Shown piece after piece: positions 28,441 to 39,221 of a DNA stretch of 64,000 nt. Location of the stretch: contig NZ_PYGA01000009.1 in assembly GCF_003014485.1 (NCBI RefSeq), forward strand, positions 124,001 through 188,000, read 5' to 3'. The notes beneath the pieces are model-generated. The model made no database searches. It worked only from the letters and a program-made list of their open reading frames with translations, and was not told the DNA's origin. Position 1 is the first letter of the stretch. Every line of letters begins with the position of its first letter. The stretch is from Murinocardiopsis flavida. Lineage in GTDB: Bacteria; Actinomycetota; Actinomycetes; Streptosporangiales; Streptosporangiaceae. The position numbers were made by a program, and so were the translations under genes.

Positions 28441-28590
28441 GCTGTGCTGAAACAAGCCCTGCTCGAACAGGCCCTGCTCGAACAGGCCCTGCTCGAACAG
28501 GCCCTGCTCGAACAGGCCGTACTCGAACAAGCCCTGCTCGAACAGGCTGTGCCCGAACAAGCCGTGCCTGAACAAGCTGCTGGAACACGT
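28441..28590. repeat. 15-bp minisatellite, nine full units plus a degenerate tenth
   Basis: Unit GCCCTGCTCGAACAG repeats head to tail with no spacers; units 2-5 and 7 are identical and the rest differ by one to four bases. It lies between hpf and the NarL-type regulator. An open frame through it would encode ALLEQ repeats, but it has no ribosome site or homologous domain. Because 15 is a multiple of three, the frame being open is expected. Confidence 0.9.
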
Positions 28591-28639
28591 TGAACGACCG
28601 GCGACCGCCGCCGTGCGGTGAGGAAGGGACTACGCAGCC

Positions 28640-29335
28640 GTGACCGGGACTCCCCCCACCCGCCGCGAACCCATCCGGGTCCTCGTCGTGGACGACCACG
28701 CCTTCTTCCGCAGGGGCCTCGTCTCGGTCCTCGCCGAAGAGTCCGACATCAGCGTGGTCGGTGAGGCGGGCGACGGGCGCCAGGCCGTGGACCAGGCCGG
28801 CGATCTGCTCCCCGACGTCGTCCTCATGGACGTCCGGATGCCCCACATCAGCGGCATCGACGCCTGCACCGGGATCAAGAGCGCCGTCCCCAGCGCCAAG
28901 ATCGTCATGCTCACCATCAGCGACGAGGAGGAGGACCTCTTCGACGCGATCAAGGCGGGCGCGACCGGCTACCTGCTCAAGGAGATCTCCGTCATCGAAC
29001 TGCCCGAGGCGGTCCGCGCGGTCGCCGACGGCCAGTCGTTCATCAACCCGTCCATGGCGACCAAGCTCATCGGCGAGTTCGCGACCCTCGCCAAGAAGGA
29101 GTCCGACAAGGGCCGCGGCGGCGACGTGCCCGCCCCTCGGCTGACCGACCGCGAGAAGGAGGTCCTGCGGCTGGTCGCGCGCGGATTGAACAACCGCGAC
29201 ATCGGCCAGGAACTCTACATCTCCGAGAACACCGTGAAGAACCACATCCGCAACATCCTGGAGAAGCTCCAGCTGCACTCCCGGATGGAGGCGGCGCTCT
29301 ACGCGATCCGCGAACGCATCCTCGACGAGGACTGA
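28640..29335 (+). CDS. NarL/FixJ-family response regulator
   Basis: 231 residues. Receiver domain with LVVDDH, phospho-acceptor region DVVLMDVRMPHISG, MLTISDEEED and YLLKE; then LuxR-type helix-turn-helix LTDREKEVLRLVARGLNNRDIGQELYISENTVKNHIRNILEKLQ. GTG 28640 has GAGGAAGGG about 11 bases upstream. No kinase gene is adjacent, so it is an orphan. The position between hpf and secA is where such an orphan is usually found in related genomes. Confidence 0.93.
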   Translation: MTGTPPTRREPIRVLVVDDHAFFRRGLVSVLAEESDISVVGEAGDGRQAVDQAGDLLPDVVLMDVRMPHISGIDACTGIKSAVPSAKIVMLTISDEEEDLFDAIKAGATGYLLKEISVIELPEAVRAVADGQSFINPSMATKLIGEFATLAKKESDKGRGGDVPAPRLTDREKEVLRLVARGLNNRDIGQELYISENTVKNHIRNILEKLQLHSRMEAALYAIRERILDED

Positions 29336-29369
29336 ATCCCGGCCCGGTGTTCGGAGCCGACTGCCTGCC

Positions 29370-29444
29370 CTGAACTCCCTGCCCACGATTTCCCTGCCCC
29401 CGAACTCCCGGCCCCGGATTCCCGCCTCCCGATCTCCGGCCCTC
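29370..29444. repeat. Degenerate 15-bp repeats after the NarL-type regulator
   Basis: Five diverged units beginning CTGAACTCCCTGCCC, ACGATTTCCCTGCCC, CCGAACTCCCGGCCC. The array begins 35 bp after the stop. The rest of the 361-bp gap to secA (29336-29696) holds no gene. A weak -10-like TACGAT at 29616 may belong to the secA promoter, but I see no convincing -35. Confidence 0.7.
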
Positions 29445-29696
29445 GATTCTCACCTGGTCCTAACCCTCGGGTGACAGTCTGGGGGAGCGGCCGCACCCGC
29501 GCGGCCGCCGCGCCCACCGAGGTCAGGGCCGCGGGCCCGGCCTGAAGCGGCGGCATCGCGGCGCCCCGTCCCGCGCAGCGCGCTCGTATGCAACGGTCGA
29601 GGTACTAGGGTCGCCTACGATGGAATGCTGGGTGTAGTGGAGTAGTCGCCCCGCCTCAACCGACGCGGGCCACGATCGGCGAGGAGCGCATAGGAA

Positions 29697-32660
<2,964 letters not shown>

Positions 32661-32681
32661 TGCGGCGCTCGCACGACCGAC

Positions 32682-32716
32682 GGCCAGGGGCCCCGCGGTG
32701 CGCGGGGCCCCTGGCC
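32682..32716 (+). terminator. Strong intrinsic hairpin after secA
   Basis: Two perfectly complementary 16-base arms (32682-32697 and 32701-32716) around a GTG loop, 21 bp after the stop. No T-run follows. The hairpin ends 17 bp before the next start codon. Confidence 0.8.
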
Positions 32717-32733
32717 GCTCCCGGGCCCCTGCC

Positions 32734-33414
32734 GTGAGCGGCGACCGCCCCTACACCACCCTCAGCTGCGCGATGTCCCTCGACGGCCACATCGACGACC
32801 TCGCGCCCCGGCGCCTGGTGCTGTCCGACGACGCCGACTGGGACCGCGTCGACGCCGTCCGCGCCGACCACGACGCGATCCTCGTGGGCGCGGGCACCGT
32901 CCGCGCCGACGACCCCCGGCTGCTGGTCCGCTCCGAGCGGCGCCGGGCCGCCCGTGTCGCCGCGGGCCGCCCGCCGAACCCGCTGCGCGTCACCCTCACC
33001 AGCGGGGGCGGCCTCGACCCCGGGCACAGGATGTTCGCCGACACCGCCGCGCCCACGCTCGTGTACACATCGGCGTCCGCAGCCCCGGCGCTCACCCGGC
33101 ATCTCGCCGCGGCCCCCGCTGCCACCGTCGTCGCAGCGGGCGAACCGCTGGACCTGCGCGTACTACTGGCCGACCTGCGCGGGCGCGGTGTCGAGCGGCT
33201 GATGGTCGAGGGCGGCGGGCGCGTCCACACCCGCTTCCTCGCCGAGTCCCTCGCCGACGAGCTGCACCTCGTCATCGCCCCGTTCATGGTGGGGGAGGGG
33301 GCCGCACCGCGGTTCCTGTACCCCGCGGCGTTCCCGCAGACCCCGGCGGCGCCCATGCGGCTCGCCGAGGCGAAGGCGCAGGGCGACCTCGTGCTGCTGC
33401 GCTACCTCCTGTAG
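32734..33414 (+). CDS. RibD C-terminal-type (pyrimidine/dihydrofolate-reductase-fold) reductase
   Basis: 226 residues from GTG 32734. It matches the RibD C-terminal domain: TLSCAMSLDGHID, AILVGAGTVRADDPRLLVR, RLMVEGGGRVHTRFL and LVIAPFMVGEGAAPRFL. The enzyme class reduces a ribosylamino-pyrimidine with NADPH in riboflavin synthesis, or related substrates. No deaminase half and no other rib genes are near, so the real substrate is open. No good ribosome site, as the terminator hairpin lies just upstream. Confidence 0.85.
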   Translation: MSGDRPYTTLSCAMSLDGHIDDLAPRRLVLSDDADWDRVDAVRADHDAILVGAGTVRADDPRLLVRSERRRAARVAAGRPPNPLRVTLTSGGGLDPGHRMFADTAAPTLVYTSASAAPALTRHLAAAPAATVVAAGEPLDLRVLLADLRGRGVERLMVEGGGRVHTRFLAESLADELHLVIAPFMVGEGAAPRFLYPAAFPQTPAAPMRLAEAKAQGDLVLLRYLL

Positions 33415-33473
33415 CTGCGCTGCTTCCTGACCTGCGCTGCTGCCTGACCTTCCCTGCTTCCTGAACTCCCGAG
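33406..33473. repeat. Four degenerate 17-bp units spanning a stop codon
   Basis: CTCCTGTAGCTGCGCTG contains the reductase stop TAG. It is followed by CTTCCTGACCTGCGCTG, CTGCCTGACCTTCCCTG and CTTCCTGAACTCCCGAG, which carry TGA at the equivalent place. Confidence 0.65.
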
Positions 33474-33508
33474 TTGCCCTGCCCCCTGAACCGCCGGGGA
33501 CACGGACA

Positions 33509-33534
33509 AGGGGCGGGCCCGCGGGCCCGCCCCT
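33509..33534. terminator. Bidirectional terminator between reductase and EIIC genes
   Basis: A perfect 26-bp palindrome (13-base arms AGGGGCGGGCCCG / CGGGCCCGCCCCT) lies between two convergent genes. It can fold in transcripts from either side. Confidence 0.75.
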
Positions 33535-33601
33535 CACCTGTTCCCGATGCTTCAGTTGTTTCGGATACTTCGGATGTCGCCCGGACTGCGGAGCCGACCG
33601 G

Positions 33602-35047
33602 TCAGGTGCCGGTCCCGTCCTTGTCGCCTTGGGCGCCGTCGGCCTTGGGACGTGGCTCCGGCTGCGGCTCCGCGGCAGGGGTGCTGTCGCCGGCGGCGAT
33701 CGGGACCTCGACGTCGGGGTTCACCGCGATGGACGCGCCCTCCTCGATCGGCTCGCGCCCAGGGGTCGCGATGTTCAGCCGGGTGATGAGGAAGTAGAAG
33801 ATCACGTAGTACAGCGCGAAGTACAGCACGCCCATACCGAGGATCAGCGCCAGTCCGGTGGTGTTCGACTTCGTCGCGTTGAGCAGCATGTCGATCAGTC
33901 CGGCGGAGAATCCGAAGCCGAGATGGGCGTCGAGCGCGTTCAGGATCGCCATCGATATGCCCGTCAGGACGACGTGCACGACGAACAGCATCGGCGCGAT
34001 GAAGATGAACGCGAACTCGATGGGCTCGGTGATCCCGGTGACGAACGCGGTCAGCGCGCCGGAGATCATGATGCCGCCGACGGCGGCGCGCTGGCTGGGG
34101 TGCGCGGCCCGCCACATCGCCAGGGCAGCTGCGGGCAGGCCGAACATCAGCACGGGGAAGAACCCGGACAGGAAGCCGCCGGCGGTGGGGTCGCCCGCGA
34201 AGTAGCGGTTGATCTCGCCGTGCACGACGCCGTCAGGGCCTTCAAAGGTGCCGAAGATGAACCAGACCACGGAGTTCACGACGTGGTGCAGGCCGAACGG
34301 CAGTAGCAGCCGGTTGACGATGCCGTAGGCGCCGGCGCCGATCCAGCCGGAGGTCATGATCCACTCGCCGAGGCTGTTGATCCAGCCGCCGACGGTCGGC
34401 CAGAGGAAGCCGAACGCCACACCGAGGATCAGGCCGGCGAGGGCGGTGATGATCGGCACGAAGCGGCGGCCGCCGAAGAATCCCAGCCAGGTGGGCAGCT
34501 TGATCCGGTAGTAGCGCTGCCACAGCAGCGCCGCGACCAGGCCGATGACGATGCCGCCGAGGACGTCCGTGGGGTTCTTGGCGCCCCAGTTGATCGCCGG
34601 TTCCAGTGTGGAGATGTCCCCTTCGGCGGGGACGCGGGTGCTGGGGTCGGCCGCTGCCGCGTAGGTGGTGACCCGCGTGCCGACGTCGCCCTGCGGCCCG
34701 TCGAACGCGAAGAACACCACCTTGGACACCCGGTCGAAGACCAGGTAGCCGACAACGGCGGCGAGGGCTGTGGAGCCGTCGGCCCGCTTCGCGAAGCCGA
34801 TGGCGACACCCACCGCGAACAGCAGGGGCATCAGTTCGAACAGCGCGTTGCCGGCCTGTCCGACGACGTTGGCGACCTGTTCCCAGCCGCCGATGGCGCC
34901 GAGGAGGTCGGGCTGGCCGAGGCGCAGCAGGATGGCTGCCGCGGGGAGCACGGCAATGGGCATCATCAGGCTGCGCCCGATGCGCTGGAGGATGGCGAGT
35001 GCCGCTGATGGGGCCTTCGCCTGTTCTGCCGGCATGGTGGAGCTCAT
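33602..35047 (-). CDS. PTS EIIC permease, GlcNAc/glucose family
   Basis: 481 residues. PTS EIIC with about ten membrane segments: LMMPIAVLPAAAILLRLG at the start, NRLLLPFGLHHVVNSVVWF, FLSGFFPVLMFGLPAAALAMW and the hallmark GITEPIEFAFIFIAP. The C-terminal tail is Pro/Glu/Lys-rich, with no fused EIIB; separate EIIB and EIIA genes lie at 37449 and 37766. ATG 35047 was preferred over 35062 because GGGAGAA lies just upstream of it. The nearby DasR-like regulator and SIS enzyme suggest N-acetylglucosamine as substrate (inference). Probably co-transcribed after the GntR gene. Confidence 0.92.
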   Translation of the reverse strand: MSSTMPAEQAKAPSAALAILQRIGRSLMMPIAVLPAAAILLRLGQPDLLGAIGGWEQVANVVGQAGNALFELMPLLFAVGVAIGFAKRADGSTALAAVVGYLVFDRVSKVVFFAFDGPQGDVGTRVTTYAAAADPSTRVPAEGDISTLEPAINWGAKNPTDVLGGIVIGLVAALLWQRYYRIKLPTWLGFFGGRRFVPIITALAGLILGVAFGFLWPTVGGWINSLGEWIMTSGWIGAGAYGIVNRLLLPFGLHHVVNSVVWFIFGTFEGPDGVVHGEINRYFAGDPTAGGFLSGFFPVLMFGLPAAALAMWRAAHPSQRAAVGGIMISGALTAFVTGITEPIEFAFIFIAPMLFVVHVVLTGISMAILNALDAHLGFGFSAGLIDMLLNATKSNTTGLALILGMGVLYFALYYVIFYFLITRLNIATPGREPIEEGASIAVNPDVEVPIAAGDSTPAAEPQPEPRPKADGAQGDKDGTGT

Positions 35048-35168
35048 CGGTGGTTCTCCCATGACTTGCAGGTGAGAGGGGGCGGAAGTGGGGAGCGGGT
35101 CTGCGCGGTGCGGAGCGCTGGTCGGCAGGGTGCTGGCGTCGGCGGGTCGTCCGGGCGGCGCGGTGCCG

Positions 35169-35909
35169 CTAACCCGCGGCGCGCCGGCGCGGGTCGAGTG
35201 CCGTTTGGAGTTGGTAGCGGTCGCCGCGGTAGGACGACGTGGCGACCTCGACGCAGCGCCCGTTGCTGAAGCTGCGGCGCTGCATCAGCAGTACGGGGCT
35301 GCCCGGCGGGAGCCGGAGCAGCTTCGCGTCAGTGGGGTCGCAGATGGCGGCTTCGATGGTCTGCTCGCCGGAGTCGAGCAGCACTCCGTACTCTTCTTCG
35401 AGCAGTTGGTACAGGGAGCGGCCGGCCAACGAGTGGGTGTCGAGGTCCGGGGCGAAGGACAGGGGGATGGTGGACCGTTCGACCGCCATAGGTTCGTCGT
35501 CGGCGGTGCGCAGGCGCTGGATATGGTGCACGCGCGTGCCGGGCGGGAGGTCGAGCATCCGGGCGGCGTGCCCTCCGGCGGGTTCGATCCGGCGCAGGAT
35601 GTCGCGCGAGCCGGGGGTGAAGCCGCGCTGGCGCATGTCGTGGGTGAAGGATGCGAGGGCGAGGGCCATGGCGATCTTGGGGCGTGCCACGAAGGTGCCC
35701 TTGCCGGGGACCCGGTACAGCTTGCCTTCGGCGACGAGCTGGTCGATGGTCTGGCGGACGGTCATCCGCGACAGGCCGTATTCGGTGCCGAGCTCGCGCT
35801 CGGAGGGGATCGCGTCGTCCACGACCAGTCCGGAACCCTCGATGAGGTCCAGCAGGATCTCCCGGAGTTGTGAGTACTTCGGGATCGGGCTCGCCGGATC
35901 GATCGCCAT
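35169..35909 (-). CDS. GntR/HutC-family regulator, DasR-like
   Basis: 246 residues. N-terminal winged helix PKYSQLREILLDLIEGSGLVVDDAIPSERELGTEYGLSRMTVRQTIDQLVAEGKLYRVPGKGTFVA, then a UTRA effector domain (MRQRGFTPGSRDILRRIE..., HHIQRLRTADDEPMAVERSTIPL). DasR of Streptomyces binds glucosamine-6-phosphate and represses pts and nag genes at dre sites. A dre-like operator lies directly upstream at 35970-35994. Start ATG 35909, weak ribosome site. Confidence 0.9.
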   Translation of the reverse strand: MAIDPASPIPKYSQLREILLDLIEGSGLVVDDAIPSERELGTEYGLSRMTVRQTIDQLVAEGKLYRVPGKGTFVARPKIAMALALASFTHDMRQRGFTPGSRDILRRIEPAGGHAARMLDLPPGTRVHHIQRLRTADDEPMAVERSTIPLSFAPDLDTHSLAGRSLYQLLEEEYGVLLDSGEQTIEAAICDPTDAKLLRLPPGSPVLLMQRRSFSNGRCVEVATSSYRGDRYQLQTALDPRRRAAG

Positions 35910-35969
35910 GAGCGGTGCCTGTTCGCTGCGCGGTGGTGGACGTGGTCGGTTCGGAGCGGGTCTGATATG

Positions 35970-35994
35970 ACTGGTATAGGCCGGACTAGACCAC
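35970..35994. promoter_or_regulatory. DasR-type (dre-like) operator, doubled
   Basis: ACTGGTATAGGCC followed at once by GGACTAGACCAC. The outer arms TGGTATAG and CTAGACCA form an inverted repeat around six bases (7 of 8 pairs). The two halves can also be read as two overlapping dre sites, 10 bp apart. The site lies between the divergent GntR and SIS genes. Confidence 0.6.
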
Positions 35995-36030
35995 AGCACG
36001 ACGCGGCGTGTCAATATCAGTCGCGCCGTT

Positions 36031-36094
36031 GCTTTCCAACAGCTTTCCAACTGCTTACATCTGCTTTCCACCAGTGTTCCAGCTGCGTTCCAGC
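36031..36094. repeat. Six GCTTTCCA-like boxes at 10-11 bp spacing
   Basis: Boxes start at 36031, 36042, 36053, 36063, 36074 and 36085: GCTTTCCAAC, GCTTTCCAAC, GCTTACATCT, GCTTTCCACC, GTGTTCCAGC, GCGTTCCAGC. All fall on one face of the helix, between the dre-like operator and the SIS gene start. Confidence 0.8.
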
Positions 36095-36139
36095 TCGATA
36101 TCGAATGGGCCGCGGGCCCTCAGCCATGGGGAGAAGTCA

Positions 36140-37183
36140 GTGCCAGCAACGACCAGCGTCATGCGCTCCGAGATCGATGAGCAGCCCCAGGCGCTGCGCG
36201 CCACGCTCGACGCGCTGCTGCCCAAGTCCGCGGAGATCGCCGCCCTTGCGCAGCAGACCCGCCAGGTCCTGTTCATCGCGCGCGGCACGTCCGACAACGC
36301 GGCCGTCTACGGCAGCTACCTGATCCAGGCGCACGCCGGGCGCCTCGCGAACCTCGCCTCGCCGTCCATCGCCACGGCCTACGGGGCGCGGATCGACCTC
36401 TCCGGTGTGCTCGCCGTCGCCATCTCCCAGTCGGGCAAGACCGAGGAGATCGTCGAGACGCTCCAATGGGCCGCCGACTGCGGTGCGAAGACCGTCGGCA
36501 TCACCAACGGGGCCGACTCCCCGATGACCCGGATCGCCGACGTCGCACTGGTGACCCAGGCCGGGACCGAGCTCGCCGTCCCCGCCACCAAGACGTTCAC
36601 CGCCCAGCTCGCCGCGCAGGCCGTGCTCGCCCTCGGCCTCGGCGCCGGGCTCGACGCCGCCGAACTGGAGCGGGTGCCCGACGTCGTCGAGGACATGCTC
36701 GGCCGCAACGAGGAAGCCATCGACGCGGTCGTCGAGCGCCTCGCCGGGGTGCACGGCACGGTGGTGTCCGGGCGCGGCATGGCATTCTCCACGGCGCTGG
36801 AGGCCGCCCTGAAGCTCAAGGAGGCGTGCTACCTGCACGCCATGGGACTCTCCTACGCCGACCTGCTGCACGGGCCCATGGCCGTGGTCGACGCCGACAC
36901 CCCGGCGATCCTCATCGCGGCGAACAGCGGTCCGACCCTCGCGGGGACGGTCGCCCTGGCCGAGCGGGTCCGCGCGAACGGGGCGCCCGCCTACGCCATC
37001 GGCGGCGGATCCGCGCTCGCCGACGCCTGCGACCTCAGCGTCCCAGTGCCCGACCTGCCCGAATGGCTCGCACCGTTCAGCCTCATCGTCCCGGCGCAGA
37101 TCATCACCGAGAAGCTGGCGCGGCGCCTCGGCTACGACCCCGACAGCCCCCGCGGGTTGAACAAGGTCACCCAGACCTCCTGA
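36140..37183 (+). CDS. SIS-domain sugar-phosphate deaminase/isomerase (NagB-II/GlmS-C type)
   Basis: 347 residues with two SIS domains and no glutaminase half. Motifs: VLFIARGTSDNAAVYG, SIATAYG, AVAISQSGKTEEIVETL, TKTFTAQLAAQ, GRGMAFSTALEAALKLKEACYLHAMGLSYADLLHGPM. Stand-alone proteins of this type in GlcNAc loci convert glucosamine-6-phosphate to fructose-6-phosphate and ammonia (NagB-II) or act on related amino sugars. GTG 36140 follows GGGGAG at six bases. Likely under the DasR-like operator. The stop codon is the first TGA of a 14-bp repeat array. Confidence 0.88.
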   Translation: MPATTSVMRSEIDEQPQALRATLDALLPKSAEIAALAQQTRQVLFIARGTSDNAAVYGSYLIQAHAGRLANLASPSIATAYGARIDLSGVLAVAISQSGKTEEIVETLQWAADCGAKTVGITNGADSPMTRIADVALVTQAGTELAVPATKTFTAQLAAQAVLALGLGAGLDAAELERVPDVVEDMLGRNEEAIDAVVERLAGVHGTVVSGRGMAFSTALEAALKLKEACYLHAMGLSYADLLHGPMAVVDADTPAILIAANSGPTLAGTVALAERVRANGAPAYAIGGGSALADACDLSVPVPDLPEWLAPFSLIVPAQIITEKLARRLGYDPDSPRGLNKVTQTS

Positions 37184-37305
37184 CCTGAGCTCCCTGACCT
37201 GAGCTCCCTGACCTGAACCCTCTGACCTGAGCTCCCTGAACCGAGCCTCCTGATCTGATCCCTCTGATCTGATCCCGTCGACCTGGGCTCCCTGACCTGA
37301 GCCAC
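37180..37305. repeat. Nine 14-bp repeats starting on the SIS-gene stop codon
   Basis: Unit CTGACCTGAGCTCC, nine consecutive units without spacers. Units 1, 2 and 4 are identical and the others differ by one to five bases. The TGA of unit 1 is the stop codon of the SIS gene. The rest of the gap to the EIIB gene (37306-37448) holds a possible -10 TACACT at 37392. Confidence 0.9.
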
Positions 37306-37448
37306 CTGCGGCCCGTGCGCCCCGCTCGGGCCGCCCTGCCACTGGCGGGCGCGGCGGCGGCCTAAGCTCGGCCGTGGACCCGGAACCGGCGTACACTCCC
37401 GCTCGACCGAGCCCGGTCCGCACCTCGCCAACGCCCACTGGAGGAAGC

Positions 37449-37685
37449 ATGTCCGACAAAGCAGCAGCGATCGTCGCCGGTCTCGGCGGGGCCGACAACA
37501 TCGAAGACATCGAAGCCTGCATCACCCGGCTCCGCAGCGAGGTCGCCGACCCCGCGAAGGTCGACCAGGCCGCGCTGAAGGCCGCCGGCGCCCACGGTGT
37601 CCTGGTCTCCGGGAACGTCATCCAGGTCGTGGTCGGCCCCGAAGCCGACTCCCTGACCGACGACATCAACGACATCATCGGTTGA
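37449..37685 (+). CDS. PTS EIIB, GlcNAc/glucose family
   Basis: 78 residues, the size of a free-standing EIIB. The phospho-acceptor Cys is in NIEDIEACITRLRSEV, with VVVGPEADSLTDDINDII at the end. It takes phosphate from EIIA and passes it to the sugar carried by EIIC. ATG 37449 follows GGAGGAAGC. EIIA is encoded 80 bp downstream. Confidence 0.93.
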   Translation: MSDKAAAIVAGLGGADNIEDIEACITRLRSEVADPAKVDQAALKAAGAHGVLVSGNVIQVVVGPEADSLTDDINDIIG

Positions 37686-37765
37686 GGTCGGGCCGGCGCT
37701 GCCGGGCCGACCATCGACGCCGCGGGCGCGGCCGCCCGGCCGCGCCCACGCATGAGGAGGCAGCA

Positions 37766-38212
37766 GTGTTCTCTGTTCGCACACCCGTGGCGGGCTCCGC
37801 CGTGGGTCTCGCAGCGGTCCCCGACCCGGTGTTCGCCGAGGCGATGGTGGGCCCGGGTACCGCGGTCACCCCGAACGGCGGCAGCCAGGAGGCGGTCGCC
37901 CCGGTGGCGGGGACGGTCGTGAAGCTGCACGCGCACGCCTACGTCGTCGTCGGTGCCGACGGCCGCGGGGTGCTCGTCCACCTCGGGATCGACACGGTGA
38001 ACCTGAACGGCGCCGGGTTCGAGAAGCTCGTGGACGAAGGCGCCGAGGTCGAGGCGGGCCGCCCCCTCATCCGCTGGAACCCGGACGAGGTCGCCGCGCG
38101 GGGGCTCTCGCCGATCGTGCCCGTCGTGGCGCTGGACGCCGCGGCCGACGCGGTCTCCGCCATCGCCGAAGGCGCCGTCGCCGTGGGAGACCCGCTGTTC
38201 CAGTGGGCCTGA
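37766..38212 (+). CDS. PTS EIIA, glucose (Crr) type
   Basis: 148 residues. EIIA-Glc fold with SQEAVAPVAGTVVKLHAHAYVVVGADG and the phospho-acceptor His in GVLVHLGIDTVNLNG. Carries phosphate from EI/HPr to EIIB. GTG 37766 with GAGGAGG upstream. No ptsH (HPr) gene is seen in the window. Part of the row EIIB-EIIA-HAD-ptsI. Confidence 0.95.
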   Translation: MFSVRTPVAGSAVGLAAVPDPVFAEAMVGPGTAVTPNGGSQEAVAPVAGTVVKLHAHAYVVVGADGRGVLVHLGIDTVNLNGAGFEKLVDEGAEVEAGRPLIRWNPDEVAARGLSPIVPVVALDAAADAVSAIAEGAVAVGDPLFQWA

Positions 38213-38300
38213 GCTGGTGTCGGACCGGTACCGAGCACCGCTGCGCGGCTGCTAGACCGGAGCTGACCGCAAACCGAGAACCCACGGAGACGGAAGCCCT

Positions 38301-39044
38301 GTGCATCACCCTGACCACTCCGGACGCTCCGGACACTCCGGACAGCCCGATCACCCCGGCCCGCAGCCCTCCGGCCCCGGCCGGGACGCCGACGAGGACG
38401 GCGCGGCCCCCCGCGCGGCGCTGTTCGACCTCGACGGCACCCTGATCAACAGCGAGCCCCGCAGCCTCGCCACCTGGGCCAAGCTGCTCGACGCCCACAA
38501 CGTGCCCTACGACGACGAGCGCCTGCACACCTTCATGGGGCGGCGCGGCCGCGATGTCCTCGCGGAGCAACCCGATCTGTTCCCCGGCGTGAGCTGGGAC
38601 GTCCTCCTCGCCGAGCTGGGCGTGTACGGCTCGGCTCCGGACCTGCCCGAAGTGGAGCTGCTCCCCGAGTCGGTGCGGTTCGTGCGCCGCCTGCACGCCG
38701 AAGGCGTGCCGTTCGGCCTGGTCACCTCGGCCGGCCGGGACTGGGCGGAGTTGGCGCTCGACCGGCTCGGCGTGCGGGAGCTGTTCCGGGACCTGGTCAC
38801 CGCGGGCGATGTCACGGTGGGCAAGCCCGACCCCGAGGGCTACCTCCAGGGCGCGGAGAAGCTGGGTTTCGCCCCCGAGCACGTCGTCGTGTTCGAGGAC
38901 GCCCCCGCCGGTGTCGAAGCGGGCCGGCGCGCGGGGATGCGGGTCGTCGGCATCACCACCACGCACGCCCGCGACACCCTGGGGTCGGCCGACCTCGTCG
39001 TCGACCACCTGACCGAGGTCGACTGGCCGCGCATCGACGCCTAG
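38301..39044 (+). CDS. HAD-superfamily phosphatase (beta-PGM/GPH-like)
   Basis: 247 residues. After a His/Pro/Ser-rich N-terminal tail (about 37 residues, coded by imperfect CTCCGGACA-type repeats) comes motif I LFDLDGTLINSE, the cap domain, motif II FGLVTSAG, and motifs III/IV GKPDPEGYLQ and VVVFEDAPAGVEAG. The set predicts a sugar-phosphate phosphatase or mutase. Placed between EIIA and EI genes, it may remove toxic sugar phosphates (inference). GTG 38301; the true start could lie nearer motif I. Confidence 0.88.
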   Translation: MHHPDHSGRSGHSGQPDHPGPQPSGPGRDADEDGAAPRAALFDLDGTLINSEPRSLATWAKLLDAHNVPYDDERLHTFMGRRGRDVLAEQPDLFPGVSWDVLLAELGVYGSAPDLPEVELLPESVRFVRRLHAEGVPFGLVTSAGRDWAELALDRLGVRELFRDLVTAGDVTVGKPDPEGYLQGAEKLGFAPEHVVVFEDAPAGVEAGRRAGMRVVGITTTHARDTLGSADLVVDHLTEVDWPRIDA

Positions 39045-39133
39045 TCCCCACGGCTCCGATGCCGCACCGGCCCCCGAAGCCGCCCCGAATGTCCCAAAAG
39101 CGTCCATAGTGCCGAATCGCGGGCCGCCGACCG

Positions 39134-39162
39134 GTGACGGCCCCGGTAAGCCTATGTACAAT
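39134..39162 (+). promoter_or_regulatory. Promoter of ptsI
   Basis: GTGACG (39134-39139), 17-bp spacer, TACAAT (39157-39162). The following 60 bp is unusually A-rich for this window and ends with AAGGAGATGGGG, a strong ribosome site. Confidence 0.65.
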
Positions 39163-39221
39163 CACCGCAACCAAAGGCAAAACAAACTAAAACAATGTGA
39201 AGCCAAGGAGATGGGGAAGCA

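Noticed and set aside
28441-28590. CRISPR array
   Set aside because: Units are directly adjacent with no spacers, and no cas genes are present. The same applies to the arrays at 37180, 46543 and 56753.
28324-28593. Possible ALLEQ-repeat protein
   Set aside because: Coded by a 15-bp minisatellite that is open in several frames; no ribosome site or flanking domain.
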